Below, one piece after another: positions 33,727 through 43,577 of a stretch of DNA of 64,000 nt. How positions within the stretch are numbered: position 1 is the first letter of the stretch; every line of letters starts with the position of its first letter. Below the pieces are notes generated by a model that searched no databases, was not told where the DNA came from, and saw only the letters and a program-made list of their open reading frames with translations. Made by a program: the position numbers and the translations under genes. The DNA is from Streptomyces zagrosensis (GTDB taxonomy: Bacteria > Actinomycetota > Actinomycetes > Streptomycetales > Streptomycetaceae), in the NCBI RefSeq assembly GCF_014203645.1, contig NZ_JACHJL010000019.1, positions 99,256-163,255 on the forward strand. The letters run 5' to 3'.

Positions 33727-35263
33727 GACGACATCTGCCCGATGCCTGGTGACCGCGAGGCGGGATTCCTGGTAGCCGCTGAGCGGACCCGGCCCCGCGA
33801 TTCGCGGGGCGCTTCGGCGGCCTAACCTGTATTCAGGTCGTCATTTGACCGAGACCTGATCGACATTTGGGGGCCGCCGCTCCGGATTCCCCCATTTTCC
33901 TTACCGCGTCGCATGCTCCCGGGGCAGTGTGTGCCAAAGAAGAATCGCTGGAGTGGCGCTGGGGGCGGAAGTGCGCTAGCGATGCGTATACGCCGGGTAT
34001 GCGGCCATCCACTGTCCGTGGAATATGCCACTCCGCTGCGGAGCGTTGCGAACTGGAGCTGTGGAGACGGTCACTCACGGGCACGGCGCGCCCGTGAGCA
34101 GCACACTGCTGCCCCCACAAAGTGCCCGATCGGGCAGCTATCAGGGTCGCTGCCGCGGTCTCCCGCGGGCCCGATCGCTCCCTTGTGCGGAACCGGCAGC
34201 GGGCGTCCGGGCAGGGGGCGTGACGTCTTCGTGATAGCGCCCGATGAGGGCGGGAAGAACCCTTACGTGCGCCTCCCGCGCCCCTATCCGCCGATCCATC
34301 CGCCCCCTGCCCACATCGTGGATACCGCGGCTTTCACGGGCGGGCACAGGCCGGCGCCACCGCCGTACGAGCCGTTGCCAGCGCGGTTCGTACGCCCGGC
34401 CTAGGGGGCGCGCACCGTAGAGATCAGGGGTAAGGCGCTCTTGGCCGGTACTCGGGCCCGTGCGATCGTGAGAAAAGATGGCGCTCCTCCCCGGGGCGCG
34501 GGTCGGACAAAGCGAACAGGGGCCCGTACGAGGCTCAGACCGAACCAAGTTCGAGCTGGGCCGAGAGTACGAACCAGGTCGGCGGGTCGGACTGCACCGA
34601 GAGTGCGAACCGGGCCACGTTCGGGCTGGGCGAGGCGGGGACGACATGGTAGGCGTGTCGCGCCGCGCGGCCCTCGACGACGTGGAGGAAGGGGGGACTG
34701 TGATGGCTGGCCCTTACCCATTCCCGTACCACAGCGCCCCGCGCGCCAGGCCGCTCCGCGACGTCACCGCCACCGGGCTGCCGCCCCGCGCAAGCGGCGT
34801 TGCCCTCAGCCGAACGTTCGCCGTGGGCGGTGCGCGCACGATCGGCGCTGCCCTTCACGCGGCACGCGTCAGTGACGCGGTCCCCATACCAGCGGTGCGG
34901 CCACACTCCGTCGTCCGCGCCGCGTTGCCACCCACGGCCAGACGTCCGCGCGCCACCCTCCGCACGCACGCCACGCGTCGGCCCACCACCCGCATACCAG
35001 GGATGTTCCGCTTGCGTGGATGACCGCACGCACTACATCGGCCCGATGGGTGCGCATCACCTGGGAACACCGCGTTCACCAGCGGTAGCGGTCTCGCATG
35101 CAGTTGTTGCCTGGCAACTTATGGACACCGGAGGGCGGCTCCGCGCTCCGTAGACTGAAGCCGTTCGCGGGAACGATTCCCACGCGGCGTGAGGGCGCAC
35201 CTCCCGGAAAACTTGGTAGCAGGCGCGTCAAAAGCTATGAATTCACGGGGACTTGGGGGAGCC

Positions 35264-38026
35264 ATGGCTTTGATCGATCGGAGTATGGAACTCGAAACGC
35301 TCGATAGCGCGATCGCTGGATGCCTGTCCGGAAGCTCCAGAATCGTGTTCGTCGAGGGACCTTCAGGTTGCGGCAAGAGTGAGTTCATCGAGAACATCGC
35401 CGAGCGAGCCGAAAAGTCCGGCGCAACGCTGTTGCGCGCGGTCGGCTCGGACCGGGAGCGCGCAGTTCCCCTCGGCGCCCTGCGACAGCTCATCACCAGC
35501 GCTCCCGCCGGCACGTTGCCGCAGATCACCCCCGCTGAATCGGCTGGTCTGGTACGGGTGGAGGCCATGCACGAGTTCTGTGCGGCGCTGCGCCGGCTGA
35601 GCACACAGTCGCCCGTCGTCGTCTGCGTGGATGACCTACAGCATGTGGATGACTCGACCCTTCAATACCTCCTCTACGCCGCGCGCCGCACTCGCTCCGC
35701 GCGCATTCTCCTCGTACTCGCCGAATCCCTTCACGAACACACCAGCGACCCCGTTTTCGGCACCGAACTTCTCCGCCTGCCACACTTCGAACGGGTCCGC
35801 CTTGAGCGCCTGGACCGCGCCGGCGTGGCCGAATTGGCCCAGGGATACGCCGGTTTGCCGCAGGGCGATGTATTCATCGACGGCCTTTACGCGATCAGCG
35901 GCGGCAACCCGCTGCTGCTGCGCGCACTGGTAGAGGAGCATCGAGCCACGCCGCCGGCGCACCGGTCGGCGCTGCCAAGCCCAAAGGCGGGCGGCCCGTT
36001 CACCCAGGCCGTGCTCACCTGCCTACATCGTGGCGGGCAGGCGACGGTGCGGCTCGCCGAGGCCCTCGCGGTGCTGCGCGGGGCCGGCTCGGTGGAGTCC
36101 GCGGGGCGGCTGCTCGGCACCAGTGAGGCCGCCGCATCACAGGCCGTGCACGCGCTCAACGCCGCGGGCATCGCCGATGGCTGTGGCTTCCGACATCCCG
36201 CCGTAGGCGCCGCCATCTTGCATGCCATGGAGCCGGCCGACCGGGCGGCACTGCACCGGGACGCCGCGTGCTTGCTGCACAGCATCGGCGCGCCCAGCCC
36301 CGTCGTGGCAGCGCACCTGCTGGCCGCCGGTGACGCAGACGCGCGCTGGGGCGTTGCGGCACTGCGGGACGCGGCTGAACAAGCGCTGGCCGACGACGAT
36401 GTGTCGCAGGCGGTCGCCTGCCTGACCCTGGCACACCAGACGTGCACCGATGACCAGCGCGGCAGCGCCATCAAGATTCGGCTCGCCGCCGTCACCTGGC
36501 GCGTTGACCCCGGCGCCGCCGAGGAACACACCTGGGAACCCCTGGTGGCGCTGCGTGCCGGGCGGCTGGCGGAGTCCCATATGACCTCGCTGGCCCGGCT
36601 CTTGCTCACTCAGGGCCGCGTGGACGAGGCCACCGAGGTACTCGACCGGCTTGCCGATGTGCGCGAAGAAGGCGGCGGACACGCGCCAAACGCGATGCGC
36701 GGCACCACGGTGGGGGCGCAGTTCGGCTACCCGGCGGCGACCGGCTCGCGCGCCGTGGTCTCGATTTCCAAGGACGCCGACGGGGCACCGACGGTCACCC
36801 TCACCGAGGGCGCGGCAGCGCGCCCCGCGGCCGGCATGTGGACCGTCCCCGCCACGGCCGAGGGCGAGGTGGCAGCAGCAGCGGCCGAACGATTTCTTCA
36901 GACCGCGGTCCTGACCGACACCACCATCGAGCCCATCGGGCAGGCGCTGCGCACCCTGGTGCACGGCGACCGCCCCGACCGGGCGATGCCCTGGTGCCAG
37001 TCCTTCCTGGAAGAGGCGGACCGCCGTAACGCCCCTGGCTGGAAGGCCGCCTTCGCCCAGGCACAGGCCGTCATCATGATCAGGCAGGGCAATCTGCGGG
37101 CCGCCGAAGAGTACGCCACGATGGCGCTTGACTGCCTGCCCGAGAAAAACAGCAGTGTCTTCGCCTGCGCCCCCCGCTCCATCCTGATCTACACGGCCAC
37201 CGCGCAGGGCCGGCACGGCGCCGCGGCTCGCCAGCTCAACCACCCGGTGCCGGACGGCCTGTTCCGTACGGTCTACGCGCTTAGCTACCTCCGCGCCCGC
37301 GGCTCCTACCACCTGGCGACGAACTGCTTCCATGCCGCGCTCAGCGACTTCCTTGAGGTCGGCAGGCTCGCCCGGCGCTGGGGCCTTGATCGCGCGGTGG
37401 TGGTGCCCTGGCGCTCCGATGCGGCCGAGGCACTGGTCCACCTTGGCGACCGGCAGCAGGCGGAGCAACTGGTGATGGAGCAACTCGCCATGGGCGACGC
37501 GCGAAACGCCCGTGTGCGGGGTGTCTCGCTGCGCGTACGGGCCGCGATCGCCGAGGTCAGCCAGCGGCCCCGGCTGCTGGCGGAGGCCGTGGACGAGCTC
37601 CGTAAGTACGGCGACCGCCTTGAGCTGTCGCGGGCGCTATCCGATCTGGGCCAGGCGTTCCAGGCGGTGGGCGAGCCGGCACGGGCCAGCATGGTGACTC
37701 GGCGCGCCTGGCACCTGGCCAAGGAGTGCGGCATCGAGTCGGTACGAGAACGTTCGCTGCCCGGCCACCATTCCCGAACGGCCCCCGCCCAGGAGGACCC
37801 GCTGTGGACGGCGGACTCCGAGGCAGACGCCAAGCTCAGCGACTCCGAGAAGCGGGTGGCCGTGCTCGCCGCGTACGGCTATACGAACAGGGAGATCGCG
37901 CTCAAGCTCTACGTCACCGTCAGCACGGTCGAACAGCACCTCACCCGCGTCTACCGCAAGCTCAACATCACCCGCCGCCAGGAACTGCCGATGAACCTCC
38001 AACTCAACATGGCGGAGATCGCCTGA
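35264..38026 (+). CDS. LAL-type regulator (AAA ATPase plus LuxR HTH)
   Basis: A 920-residue protein: N-terminal ATPase with Walker A GPSGCGKS (Lys38) and Walker B VVVCVDDLQHVDD, a long helical/TPR-like middle, and a C-terminal LuxR HTH (LSDSEKRVAVLAAYGYTNRE, then IALKLYVTVSTVEQHLTRVY). LAL proteins (MalT/PikD type) are pathway-specific activators of polyketide clusters. ATG at 35264 follows GGGGGAG and begins MALIDRSMELETLD, the usual LAL start. I found no TTA codon in it, unlike the neighbouring regulators. Confidence 0.92.
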   Translation: MALIDRSMELETLDSAIAGCLSGSSRIVFVEGPSGCGKSEFIENIAERAEKSGATLLRAVGSDRERAVPLGALRQLITSAPAGTLPQITPAESAGLVRVEAMHEFCAALRRLSTQSPVVVCVDDLQHVDDSTLQYLLYAARRTRSARILLVLAESLHEHTSDPVFGTELLRLPHFERVRLERLDRAGVAELAQGYAGLPQGDVFIDGLYAISGGNPLLLRALVEEHRATPPAHRSALPSPKAGGPFTQAVLTCLHRGGQATVRLAEALAVLRGAGSVESAGRLLGTSEAAASQAVHALNAAGIADGCGFRHPAVGAAILHAMEPADRAALHRDAACLLHSIGAPSPVVAAHLLAAGDADARWGVAALRDAAEQALADDDVSQAVACLTLAHQTCTDDQRGSAIKIRLAAVTWRVDPGAAEEHTWEPLVALRAGRLAESHMTSLARLLLTQGRVDEATEVLDRLADVREEGGGHAPNAMRGTTVGAQFGYPAATGSRAVVSISKDADGAPTVTLTEGAAARPAAGMWTVPATAEGEVAAAAAERFLQTAVLTDTTIEPIGQALRTLVHGDRPDRAMPWCQSFLEEADRRNAPGWKAAFAQAQAVIMIRQGNLRAAEEYATMALDCLPEKNSSVFACAPRSILIYTATAQGRHGAAARQLNHPVPDGLFRTVYALSYLRARGSYHLATNCFHAALSDFLEVGRLARRWGLDRAVVVPWRSDAAEALVHLGDRQQAEQLVMEQLAMGDARNARVRGVSLRVRAAIAEVSQRPRLLAEAVDELRKYGDRLELSRALSDLGQAFQAVGEPARASMVTRRAWHLAKECGIESVRERSLPGHHSRTAPAQEDPLWTADSEADAKLSDSEKRVAVLAAYGYTNREIALKLYVTVSTVEQHLTRVYRKLNITRRQELPMNLQLNMAEIA

Positions 38027-38131
38027 CGGTCTGGGTCTGGTCAGACATGCCGCGCTGCTGAGGCGGTCGCCTCGCGCGGTTGTCCGCCCTGTGGGGCCCG
38101 ACCGTTGCTCGGGGTGCGGCTACGGCATCCC

Positions 38132-39364
38132 TCACGCCGCGAGAAGGCCGATGTCGAAGGCCAGCCTCGCCGCCCGGCGACGGCGGGCGGCGGAGCAGCA
38201 TTCCACCTCTTCGAGAATGATCCGCTTCGCGTACCCGTTGTACATGATCGTCTCCGGTGCCGTCTGATGTGCCCGCGCCAGCGCCGCTAGTGCGATGTCG
38301 GGCTGCCCATCTAGGTGGTACGCCCGCGCCTGTTCGATGCGGTGTCGAGCGCGGCGCGGCCGGGAGGGGATCACCGTGTGATCGGATGCGGCGGCCTGCC
38401 GCACGGACTCGCCTCCCGCGTGGAGTTCCACCGCCACGGTCACCGCGTGGGCGCCCATGATGGCTGGGCCGAACGACGTCACCGGATGGTAGTAGCTCTC
38501 CGGCAATCGCTCGGCCGCTGTGCGCGCCCGGTCCCAATGCCCCCAGGCTGTGCCCGCGTCGCCGCGTCGTGCCGCTGTGTATCCGGCCTCGAACTGGAGC
38601 GCTCCGCTGATCGCAAGCACATCATCGCAAGCGTCCGGCAACAGCGGCTCCAGGTGACGCAGGGTCGCCAGGGTGACCGCGTCCGCTGCGTCGTAGTGAG
38701 CAGGACCCGAATCGCGGTGGGCCTGAGTGGTGAGCCACGCGGCCACGCCGATCACATGCGGGTCTTCGCTTTCCTGGGCGGCCACCATGCCGCGTTCCGC
38801 CACGCGCCACAGCAGCGTGGCGTCAGGCTGGTAGGCGAGAAAGAACTGACTCAGGCTGTACACCTCGGCCAGGACCGCTTGCGCGGCGCGCCGGGTCGCC
38901 GCCGTTTCGGCCTGCCGCGCGGTGAGTTGGGCTTCGCTGATCAGATCCGGCAGGAGTGCGCCGATGACCTCCCGGTGGATGGGCGAGGCATGGCGGGCCG
39001 CCCACGCCCGGACCAGCCGGGCCCGCAGACCTTTGACCGATGGCGCGGGCGCGTCGCGGCGTACCGGAAACGTGTCGATCGCGGCCTCTACGGCGGCAAG
39101 GCGCGGGTGCCCGGGGCCGGCGAAGAGCGGCTGCTGCTGCGGCCCGCCGATGAGCTCGGACAAGTCCTTGACACGCAGCGCCTCGGCAATGCGCAGCATC
39201 ATGTCCAACTTGGCGGCGATACGGCCGCGTTCCACCGCCTTTACCCACTCCGCGCTCATTCCCGTAAGCCCGGCAAGGACGGTGCGGCTCATGCCGCGCC
39301 GCGTGCGGAGTACCTGCATCCGCTGGCCGAACGCGAGCGGGTCCGGGGAAGCGTCAGATGACAC
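38132..39364 (-). CDS. XRE-family HTH regulator with TPR-like C-terminal region
   Basis: A 410-residue protein with an N-terminal HTH_3 domain (FGQRMQVLRTRRGMSRTVLA, then EWVKAVERGR) and an all-helical C-terminal part of about 300 residues with TPR character, ending in RRRAARLAFDIGLLAA. This layout is a common Streptomyces regulator type; target unknown. The GTG start at 39364 has GAGAGGAA upstream. It is convergent with the LAL gene with a gap of about 105 bp. Confidence 0.82.
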   Translation of the reverse strand: MSSDASPDPLAFGQRMQVLRTRRGMSRTVLAGLTGMSAEWVKAVERGRIAAKLDMMLRIAEALRVKDLSELIGGPQQQPLFAGPGHPRLAAVEAAIDTFPVRRDAPAPSVKGLRARLVRAWAARHASPIHREVIGALLPDLISEAQLTARQAETAATRRAAQAVLAEVYSLSQFFLAYQPDATLLWRVAERGMVAAQESEDPHVIGVAAWLTTQAHRDSGPAHYDAADAVTLATLRHLEPLLPDACDDVLAISGALQFEAGYTAARRGDAGTAWGHWDRARTAAERLPESYYHPVTSFGPAIMGAHAVTVAVELHAGGESVRQAAASDHTVIPSRPRRARHRIEQARAYHLDGQPDIALAALARAHQTAPETIMYNGYAKRIILEEVECCSAARRRRAARLAFDIGLLAA

Positions 39365-39803
39365 GGCTGTGTTCCTCTCTGAGCAGCTAGTCCCTGCCAG
39401 GGTAGGGGGCCGGCAACCCCTCCGTGAGCGGCGCGACACGTGCGAACGCGGCGCAGAGCGCCAGGAGTTCGGCGGTCTGGAGGCTCCTTCGCTGGTCTCA
39501 CCGCTCTCAGCAGATTGCCGATCATGACGACTTGGCTCTCCGCGATCTCTCGCACCCGCTGGGGGCGTCAGCCCAACTTCGCTCGGGCCCCTGGAGTGCT
39601 ATCCGCCGCGCGACAAGAAAACGAACCGTCGGCGCAACTACTTGGAGCGGTAGGCGCGTTAGCGCCCGCGTTACGGCAACGGCCCCACCCGCAACGGCCC
39701 CCACCCGCAACGCCCACTACCGACAACGGGCCGCCGTCCGGTATACGGACAGCGGCCCTGTCATACGGCCAGGCAGGCTCTCGTGGAGCCGGCGCGGGCC
39801 GGA
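39365..39803. other. 439-bp intergenic region
   Basis: No gene recognised. Near 39670-39725 the decamer-like unit CCCGCAACGG recurs, another short gene-end repeat. The promoter of the XRE gene should lie at its left edge. Confidence 0.4.
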
Positions 39804-40664
39804 TCAGGAGTACGGGTAGAAGCCCGAGCCTGACTTGCGGCCGAGGCGGCCCGCATCGACCATGCGCTGGAGGAGTGGGGGAGCGGCGTACAGGGGTTCT
39901 TTATATTCCTCGTACATCGAATAGGCGACCGAGGCGACCGTGTCCAGGCCGATCAGGTCGCTGAGCTTGAGCGGGCCCATCGGGTGGGCGCAGCCCATTT
40001 CCATGCCGTCGTCGATGTCCTCGCGGCTGGCGATGCCGGACTCGAACATTCGGATCGCGGACAGCAGGTACGGGATGAGCAGCGCGTTGACCACGAAGCC
40101 CGAACGGTCCTGGGCGCGAATGGCGTGCTTGCCGAGGATGCCCTGCACCGCGGCCTCGGCGCGCTTGATGGTCTCCTCGCCGGTGGTCAGCGCGGGGATG
40201 ATCTCCACCAGGCGCTGGACCGGGGCCGGGTTGAAGAAGTGGATGCCGATGACCTGGTCGGGGCGTGAGGTGGCCACGGCCAGCTTGACCAGGGGGATGG
40301 ACGAGGTGTTGGAGGCGAGGATCGCGTCCGGGCGAGTCACGACCTGGTCGAGTACCCGGAAGATCTCCGTCTTGACCTGCTCGTTTTCGACAACGGCCTC
40401 GATGACGAGGTCGCGGTCGGCGAACTCCCCGAGGTCGGTGGTGAAGCTGAGCCTGGCCAGCGCCGCGTCCCGCTCGTCGGGGGTGAGCTTGCCGCGTTCG
40501 GCGGCCTTGGTGAGCGAGTTGGTCAGCCGGGTACGGCCAAACTCCAGGGCCTCGCCCGTGGTCTCGGCGACCATGACGTCCAGGCCGGAACGAGCACACA
40601 CCTCCGCGATGCCCGCGCCCATCTGGCCGCAGCCCACCACTCCGACGCGTTCGATGTCGGTCAC
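39804..40664 (-). CDS. 3-hydroxybutyryl-CoA dehydrogenase
   Basis: A 286-residue enzyme with an N-terminal NAD(P) Rossmann fold (VGVVGCGQMGAGIAEVCA), the catalytic His region IHFFNPAPVQRLVEI, NTSSIPL, and the C-terminal dimerisation domain (GFVVNALLIPYLLSAIRMFE, then CAHPMGPLKLSDLIGLD). It interconverts 3-hydroxyacyl-CoA and acetoacetyl-CoA in fatty acid/butanoate metabolism. GTG at 40664 is preferred on the family N terminus (TDIERVGVVG). Length is standard. Confidence 0.93.
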   Translation of the reverse strand: MTDIERVGVVGCGQMGAGIAEVCARSGLDVMVAETTGEALEFGRTRLTNSLTKAAERGKLTPDERDAALARLSFTTDLGEFADRDLVIEAVVENEQVKTEIFRVLDQVVTRPDAILASNTSSIPLVKLAVATSRPDQVIGIHFFNPAPVQRLVEIIPALTTGEETIKRAEAAVQGILGKHAIRAQDRSGFVVNALLIPYLLSAIRMFESGIASREDIDDGMEMGCAHPMGPLKLSDLIGLDTVASVAYSMYEEYKEPLYAAPPLLQRMVDAGRLGRKSGSGFYPYS

Positions 40665-40845
40665 ATCGTGCCTTTCGCTGATCTTCTTCGGCCGGCGGCG
40701 GAGCTCCACCCCTGGCTTGTGGCACGGGGGGCTTCGGTGACCGCCTCGGCCTTGACGTTACTCCGCGGCCACCTGTGCGCGCGGGGCCGGGGCGGGCATG
40801 CTGACCTCGTACGGTGTGACGCACGCAACAGCGAAGGGACTCCAG

Positions 40846-42156
40846 ATGGGGAGCACGGAGAGCATGGGCCGCCGCGGCTTCGCGATCGGGGCGGCCGGCG
40901 CCGTGTCCGGGTTGCTGGCCGGCAGTGACGCGCTGGCCGCGGACGGTGGCGCGCGGGATGGGAGCCGGGCCATGGCCCGGGAGCCGGGTGCGGTTGCCGC
41001 GGAGCCTGCCGCCGGGGGTGCCGGACGGCGTCGGGAGATGCGCGCGATGTGGCTGGCGACCGTCGTCAACCGCGACTGGCCATCGAAGCCGGGGCTGCCC
41101 GCCCGGCAGCAGCAGTCCGAACTGGTGGGCTACCTCGATGCGGCCGTCGAGCGGCGACTCAACGCGGTGATCTTCCAGGTCAGGCCCACCGCCGACGCCC
41201 TGTGGCCTTCCCCGTACGAGCCATGGAGCGCGTATCTGACCGGAACGCAGGGCCGGGACCCGGGCTGGGACCCGCTGGGCTTCGCGGTGCGAGAGGCGCA
41301 CCGGCGCGGGCTGGAACTGCATGCGTGGTTCAACCCGTACCGGATCGCCAACCACACCGACCCGAGCCGGCTGATCGCCTCACACCCCGCGCGCGTGCAC
41401 CCGGAGTGGGTTGTTCCGTATGGCGGGAAGCTCTACTACAACCCGGGGCTGCCCGCGGTGCGAGGCTTTGTGCAGGACGCGATGTTCGATGCGGTCACCC
41501 GCTATGACATCGACGGTGTGCACTGGGACGACTACTTCTATCCGTACCCGGTGGCCGGGCAGGTCTTCGACGACGATGCGGCGTACGCACAGTACGGGGC
41601 AGGTTTTCCCGACCGGGCGGCGTGGCGACGCAACAACATCGACATGCTGGTGGAGGAGACATCGCGGCGGGTACGGGCGCTGCGGCGCCGGGTGCACTTC
41701 GGGGTGAGCCCGTTCGCCGTGTGGCGCAACCGAGCGAGCGATCCGCTGGGCTCCGACACCAAGGCCGGCGTGCAGACCTACGACGATCTCTTCGCGGACA
41801 CGCGCCGCTGGGTCAAGGAACAATGGCTCGACTACCTCGTTCCCCAGGTCTACTGGCACCTCGGGTTCGCCGCTGCCGACTACGCCAAGCTCGTGCCCTG
41901 GTGGGCGCGGACGGTACAGGGAACGGGGGTGCGGCTGTATGTGGGCGAGGCCCTGTACAAAGCGAGCGACCCGGCCCAGCCCGCCCCCTGGCAGGACGTC
42001 GCCGAACTCTCGCGGCACCTCACCTTCAGCCGGAACCATCCGCAGGTCCGCGGCCATGTGTACTTCTCGGCGAAGGAGGTCTCCACCGACCCCTCCGGCG
42101 CGATGGCCAAGGTGGTCGCCGACCACTACCCGCACCGGGTACGGCCACCGCGCTGA
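40846..42156 (+). CDS. Secreted GHL10/DUF187-type glycoside hydrolase
   Basis: A 436-residue secreted protein. The N terminus MGRRGFAIGAAGAVSGLLAG has a twin-arginine-like signal, cleavage probably after ALA. The catalytic barrel from about residue 65 has the family signatures REMRAMWLATVVNRDWPSK, FQVRPTADALWPSPYEPW, WFNPYRIAN and IDGVHWDDYFYPYP with adjacent acidic residues. Related proteins are predicted glycosidases acting on cell-surface polysaccharide; substrate not established. ATG at 40846 follows GAAGGGA. Confidence 0.88.
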   Translation: MGSTESMGRRGFAIGAAGAVSGLLAGSDALAADGGARDGSRAMAREPGAVAAEPAAGGAGRRREMRAMWLATVVNRDWPSKPGLPARQQQSELVGYLDAAVERRLNAVIFQVRPTADALWPSPYEPWSAYLTGTQGRDPGWDPLGFAVREAHRRGLELHAWFNPYRIANHTDPSRLIASHPARVHPEWVVPYGGKLYYNPGLPAVRGFVQDAMFDAVTRYDIDGVHWDDYFYPYPVAGQVFDDDAAYAQYGAGFPDRAAWRRNNIDMLVEETSRRVRALRRRVHFGVSPFAVWRNRASDPLGSDTKAGVQTYDDLFADTRRWVKEQWLDYLVPQVYWHLGFAAADYAKLVPWWARTVQGTGVRLYVGEALYKASDPAQPAPWQDVAELSRHLTFSRNHPQVRGHVYFSAKEVSTDPSGAMAKVVADHYPHRVRPPR

Positions 42157-42162
42157 GTTTGG

Positions 42163-42222
42163 GTTCTCGTGGTCGGCGCAACCCACGGGCGGCGGCGCCG
42201 GGCGGGAGCCCGGTTCGTGGTG
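42163..42222 (+). repeat. Copy A of the 60-bp direct repeat with hairpin
   Basis: Starts 6 bp after the glycosidase stop with GTTCTCGTGGTCGGCGCAAC and contains CCGGGC-GGGA-GCCCGG, a 6-bp stem with a GNRA-type loop. Copy B is at 46967-47027 in the same orientation; the first 20 bp are identical. Confidence 0.85.
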
Positions 42223-42290
42223 GTCACGTCCACGGCGCGAGCGTGGCCACCACCGGAGCGCTGGTGGCGTGGAGAAGCGGGGGAGCGGGG

Positions 42291-42488
42291 CTACGTACGA
42301 GCCTCGCCCTCGTGCTGGACGACGGTGTCGGGACCCGGCGACATCAGGGTCTCGTGGCCGTCCTGGAAACGCACCCGATATGGGGGCGCGCCGTCTGGGC
42401 CAAGGACTTCGACGACTTCCGCGGTGCGGTCGTGTTGGCCCACGATCCTGCCGTGCACCAATAGCCGGTCGCCTACGCTGGCTCGCAT
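42291..42488 (-). CDS. DUF1918 domain protein
   Basis: A 65-residue protein that is almost entirely the DUF1918 SH3-like beta domain: MRASVGDRLLVHGRIVGQ, AEVVEVLGPDGAPPYRVRF, DGHETLMSPGPD. Small stand-alone proteins of this type are common in actinomycetes; role unknown. The ATG at 42488 lies inside the 3' end of the upstream arginase-like gene (16-bp overlap), so the two may be co-transcribed. Confidence 0.9.
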   Translation of the reverse strand: MRASVGDRLLVHGRIVGQHDRTAEVVEVLGPDGAPPYRVRFQDGHETLMSPGPDTVVQHEGEART

Positions 42489-43360
42489 CTGCGGTGGCCT
42501 CCTGTCCGGGAGTCCGGAGGGAACTGCGGTCCGTGTTCGTCAGTGTATGACCGGTCGCCGTGGAGGGCGCCTCGTTCGCGGCGCTCGCTCGTCCCGTCTG
42601 TGCTCGTCAGGCCAGGGCTCATCTTCATCCGGTCCGCCAGCTCGACCATGCGGAGGACATCTGGGCGCGGCTGTGTCCACTGGTTCTGCGGCATCTCGAC
42701 TCGTCGTGCGACCGGACAGGCTGCCAGGAAGTCTCCGAACTGCGCATCGCACCATGGGGGCACCCACGCACCGGATCGACAGAGGAACACCGAGGTGAAG
42801 ACCACGTCGGGCGCCTGCCCGTTGTCGATGGTCATGCTCACGGGGATCAGCGGCTGTTCACTCGGCCGCGCCATGGACTCCCGCCACGAGGGGAAGTGGA
42901 CGAAGACCTGCGAGCCGTTCCAGTAGTGCGCGAGCATCCAGTTCTCGGCACCGATCTTCTTACGTCCGGAGAGGACCCCACCCCTCCAGTCCTCGAAGCT
43001 CCGATCGTTCAGCTTGTACCCGCAGTCATGGTGGGCGTCGTACAGGTGGACGCTCCTCCAGGGGCCTGACCCGCCAAGGTTCGAGGGGAAGATCTGGGAG
43101 GCCCAGGCGTTCGATTCCGCGTAGAAGAGGGTGGCTTGGGGGGCAATGTTGAAACGGTTCCAGAAGCCCGAGAAACCGTGACACTGGGGCAGCGGAACCG
43201 CCGCCTTGATGAAGGCACGAACCCTGCGAAGCCAGATCGCTTCGACGTGCACGGCGTCTTCAGCAACGGGCCACGCGTACAGCTCTGGGTGCTCGCCAAG
43301 TGGGGCGCCGGCCGTGGGAGTCGGGAAGAAAAAGTCCCAGTCGATCACTAGGAGATTCAT
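42473..43360 (-). CDS. Arginase-fold protein, UPF0489-like
   Basis: A 295-residue protein. An N-terminal strand ends in VIDWDFFF. The motif VHLYDAHHDCGY resembles the metal-binding DAHxD of arginases and of the UPF0489 family, and VSMTIDNGQAPD could supply further acidic ligands. The last 60 residues are low-complexity and probably disordered. Some UPF0489 proteins are peptide arginases that turn Arg into ornithine in RiPP precursors; that role is an inference from the neighbouring 39-residue peptide gene. ATG at 43360 has AAGG 7 bases upstream. Confidence 0.6.
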   Translation of the reverse strand: MNLLVIDWDFFFPTPTAGAPLGEHPELYAWPVAEDAVHVEAIWLRRVRAFIKAAVPLPQCHGFSGFWNRFNIAPQATLFYAESNAWASQIFPSNLGGSGPWRSVHLYDAHHDCGYKLNDRSFEDWRGGVLSGRKKIGAENWMLAHYWNGSQVFVHFPSWRESMARPSEQPLIPVSMTIDNGQAPDVVFTSVFLCRSGAWVPPWCDAQFGDFLAACPVARRVEMPQNQWTQPRPDVLRMVELADRMKMSPGLTSTDGTSERRERGALHGDRSYTDEHGPQFPPDSRTGGHRRCEPA

Positions 43361-43386
43361 GCACGACCTTACGGAACGGTGGAGCC

Positions 43387-43410
43387 CCCCGGCCGCTGGG
43401 CGGCCAGGGG
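43387..43410 (-). terminator. Hairpin between peptide gene and arginase-like gene
   Basis: CCCC-GGCCGC, loop TGG, GCGGCC-A-GGGG: a 10-bp stem with one bulge, 22 bp after the peptide stop. A partial terminator here would raise the level of the peptide transcript relative to the enzyme gene. Confidence 0.5.
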
Positions 43411-43431
43411 AATCCGATCAGGGGGAGTAGG

Positions 43432-43551
43432 TCAGGCGAAGTGGCCGGGGGAGCCCGAACCGCCCTTGCCGTCGCCGTCCTCGATGTCGGTGTTGTCGTC
43501 CTCGTCGCCGCGGACGGTAGCCTTCCTGCTGAGTGCTTCCTTGAGCGACAT
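43432..43551 (-). CDS. 39-residue peptide, candidate precursor
   Basis: A short frame: basic N-terminal half (MSLKEALSRKATVRG), then an acidic and glycine-rich half (DEDDNTDIEDGDGKGG) ending SGSPGHFA. AAAGG lies 8 bases before the ATG. The flanking hairpins (43578-43597 upstream, 43387-43410 downstream) and the adjacent arginase-like gene suggest a translated, separately tuned peptide, possibly a RiPP precursor. No family is recognised and there are no cysteines; a role as a small acidic regulator is equally open. Confidence 0.5.
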   Translation of the reverse strand: MSLKEALSRKATVRGDEDDNTDIEDGDGKGGSGSPGHFA

Positions 43552-43577
43552 GGCTGCTGCCTTTCTCTCAGGAGCGA

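Larger units (their letters stand above)
32372..35263. other. 2.9-kb region without a convincing gene
   Basis: Open frames here overlap each other on both strands without recognisable domains. Third-position GC bias is weak and some segments are AT-rich. Structures seen: CGTCAGG/CCTGACG half-sites at 32694-32720 and again at 32867, two hairpins (33693-33726, 33792-33810), and degenerate direct repeats around 34520-34640 with units beginning CGAACC and ending CGAGAGT. It may be a relic of lost genes between the LuxR-type and LAL genes or a long regulatory region. Confidence 0.45.

Noticed and set aside
33060..33728. A 222-codon open frame in the gene-poor gap
   Set aside because: Arg/Gly-rich translation without domains, no binding site, and overlapping frames of similar quality on the other strand.
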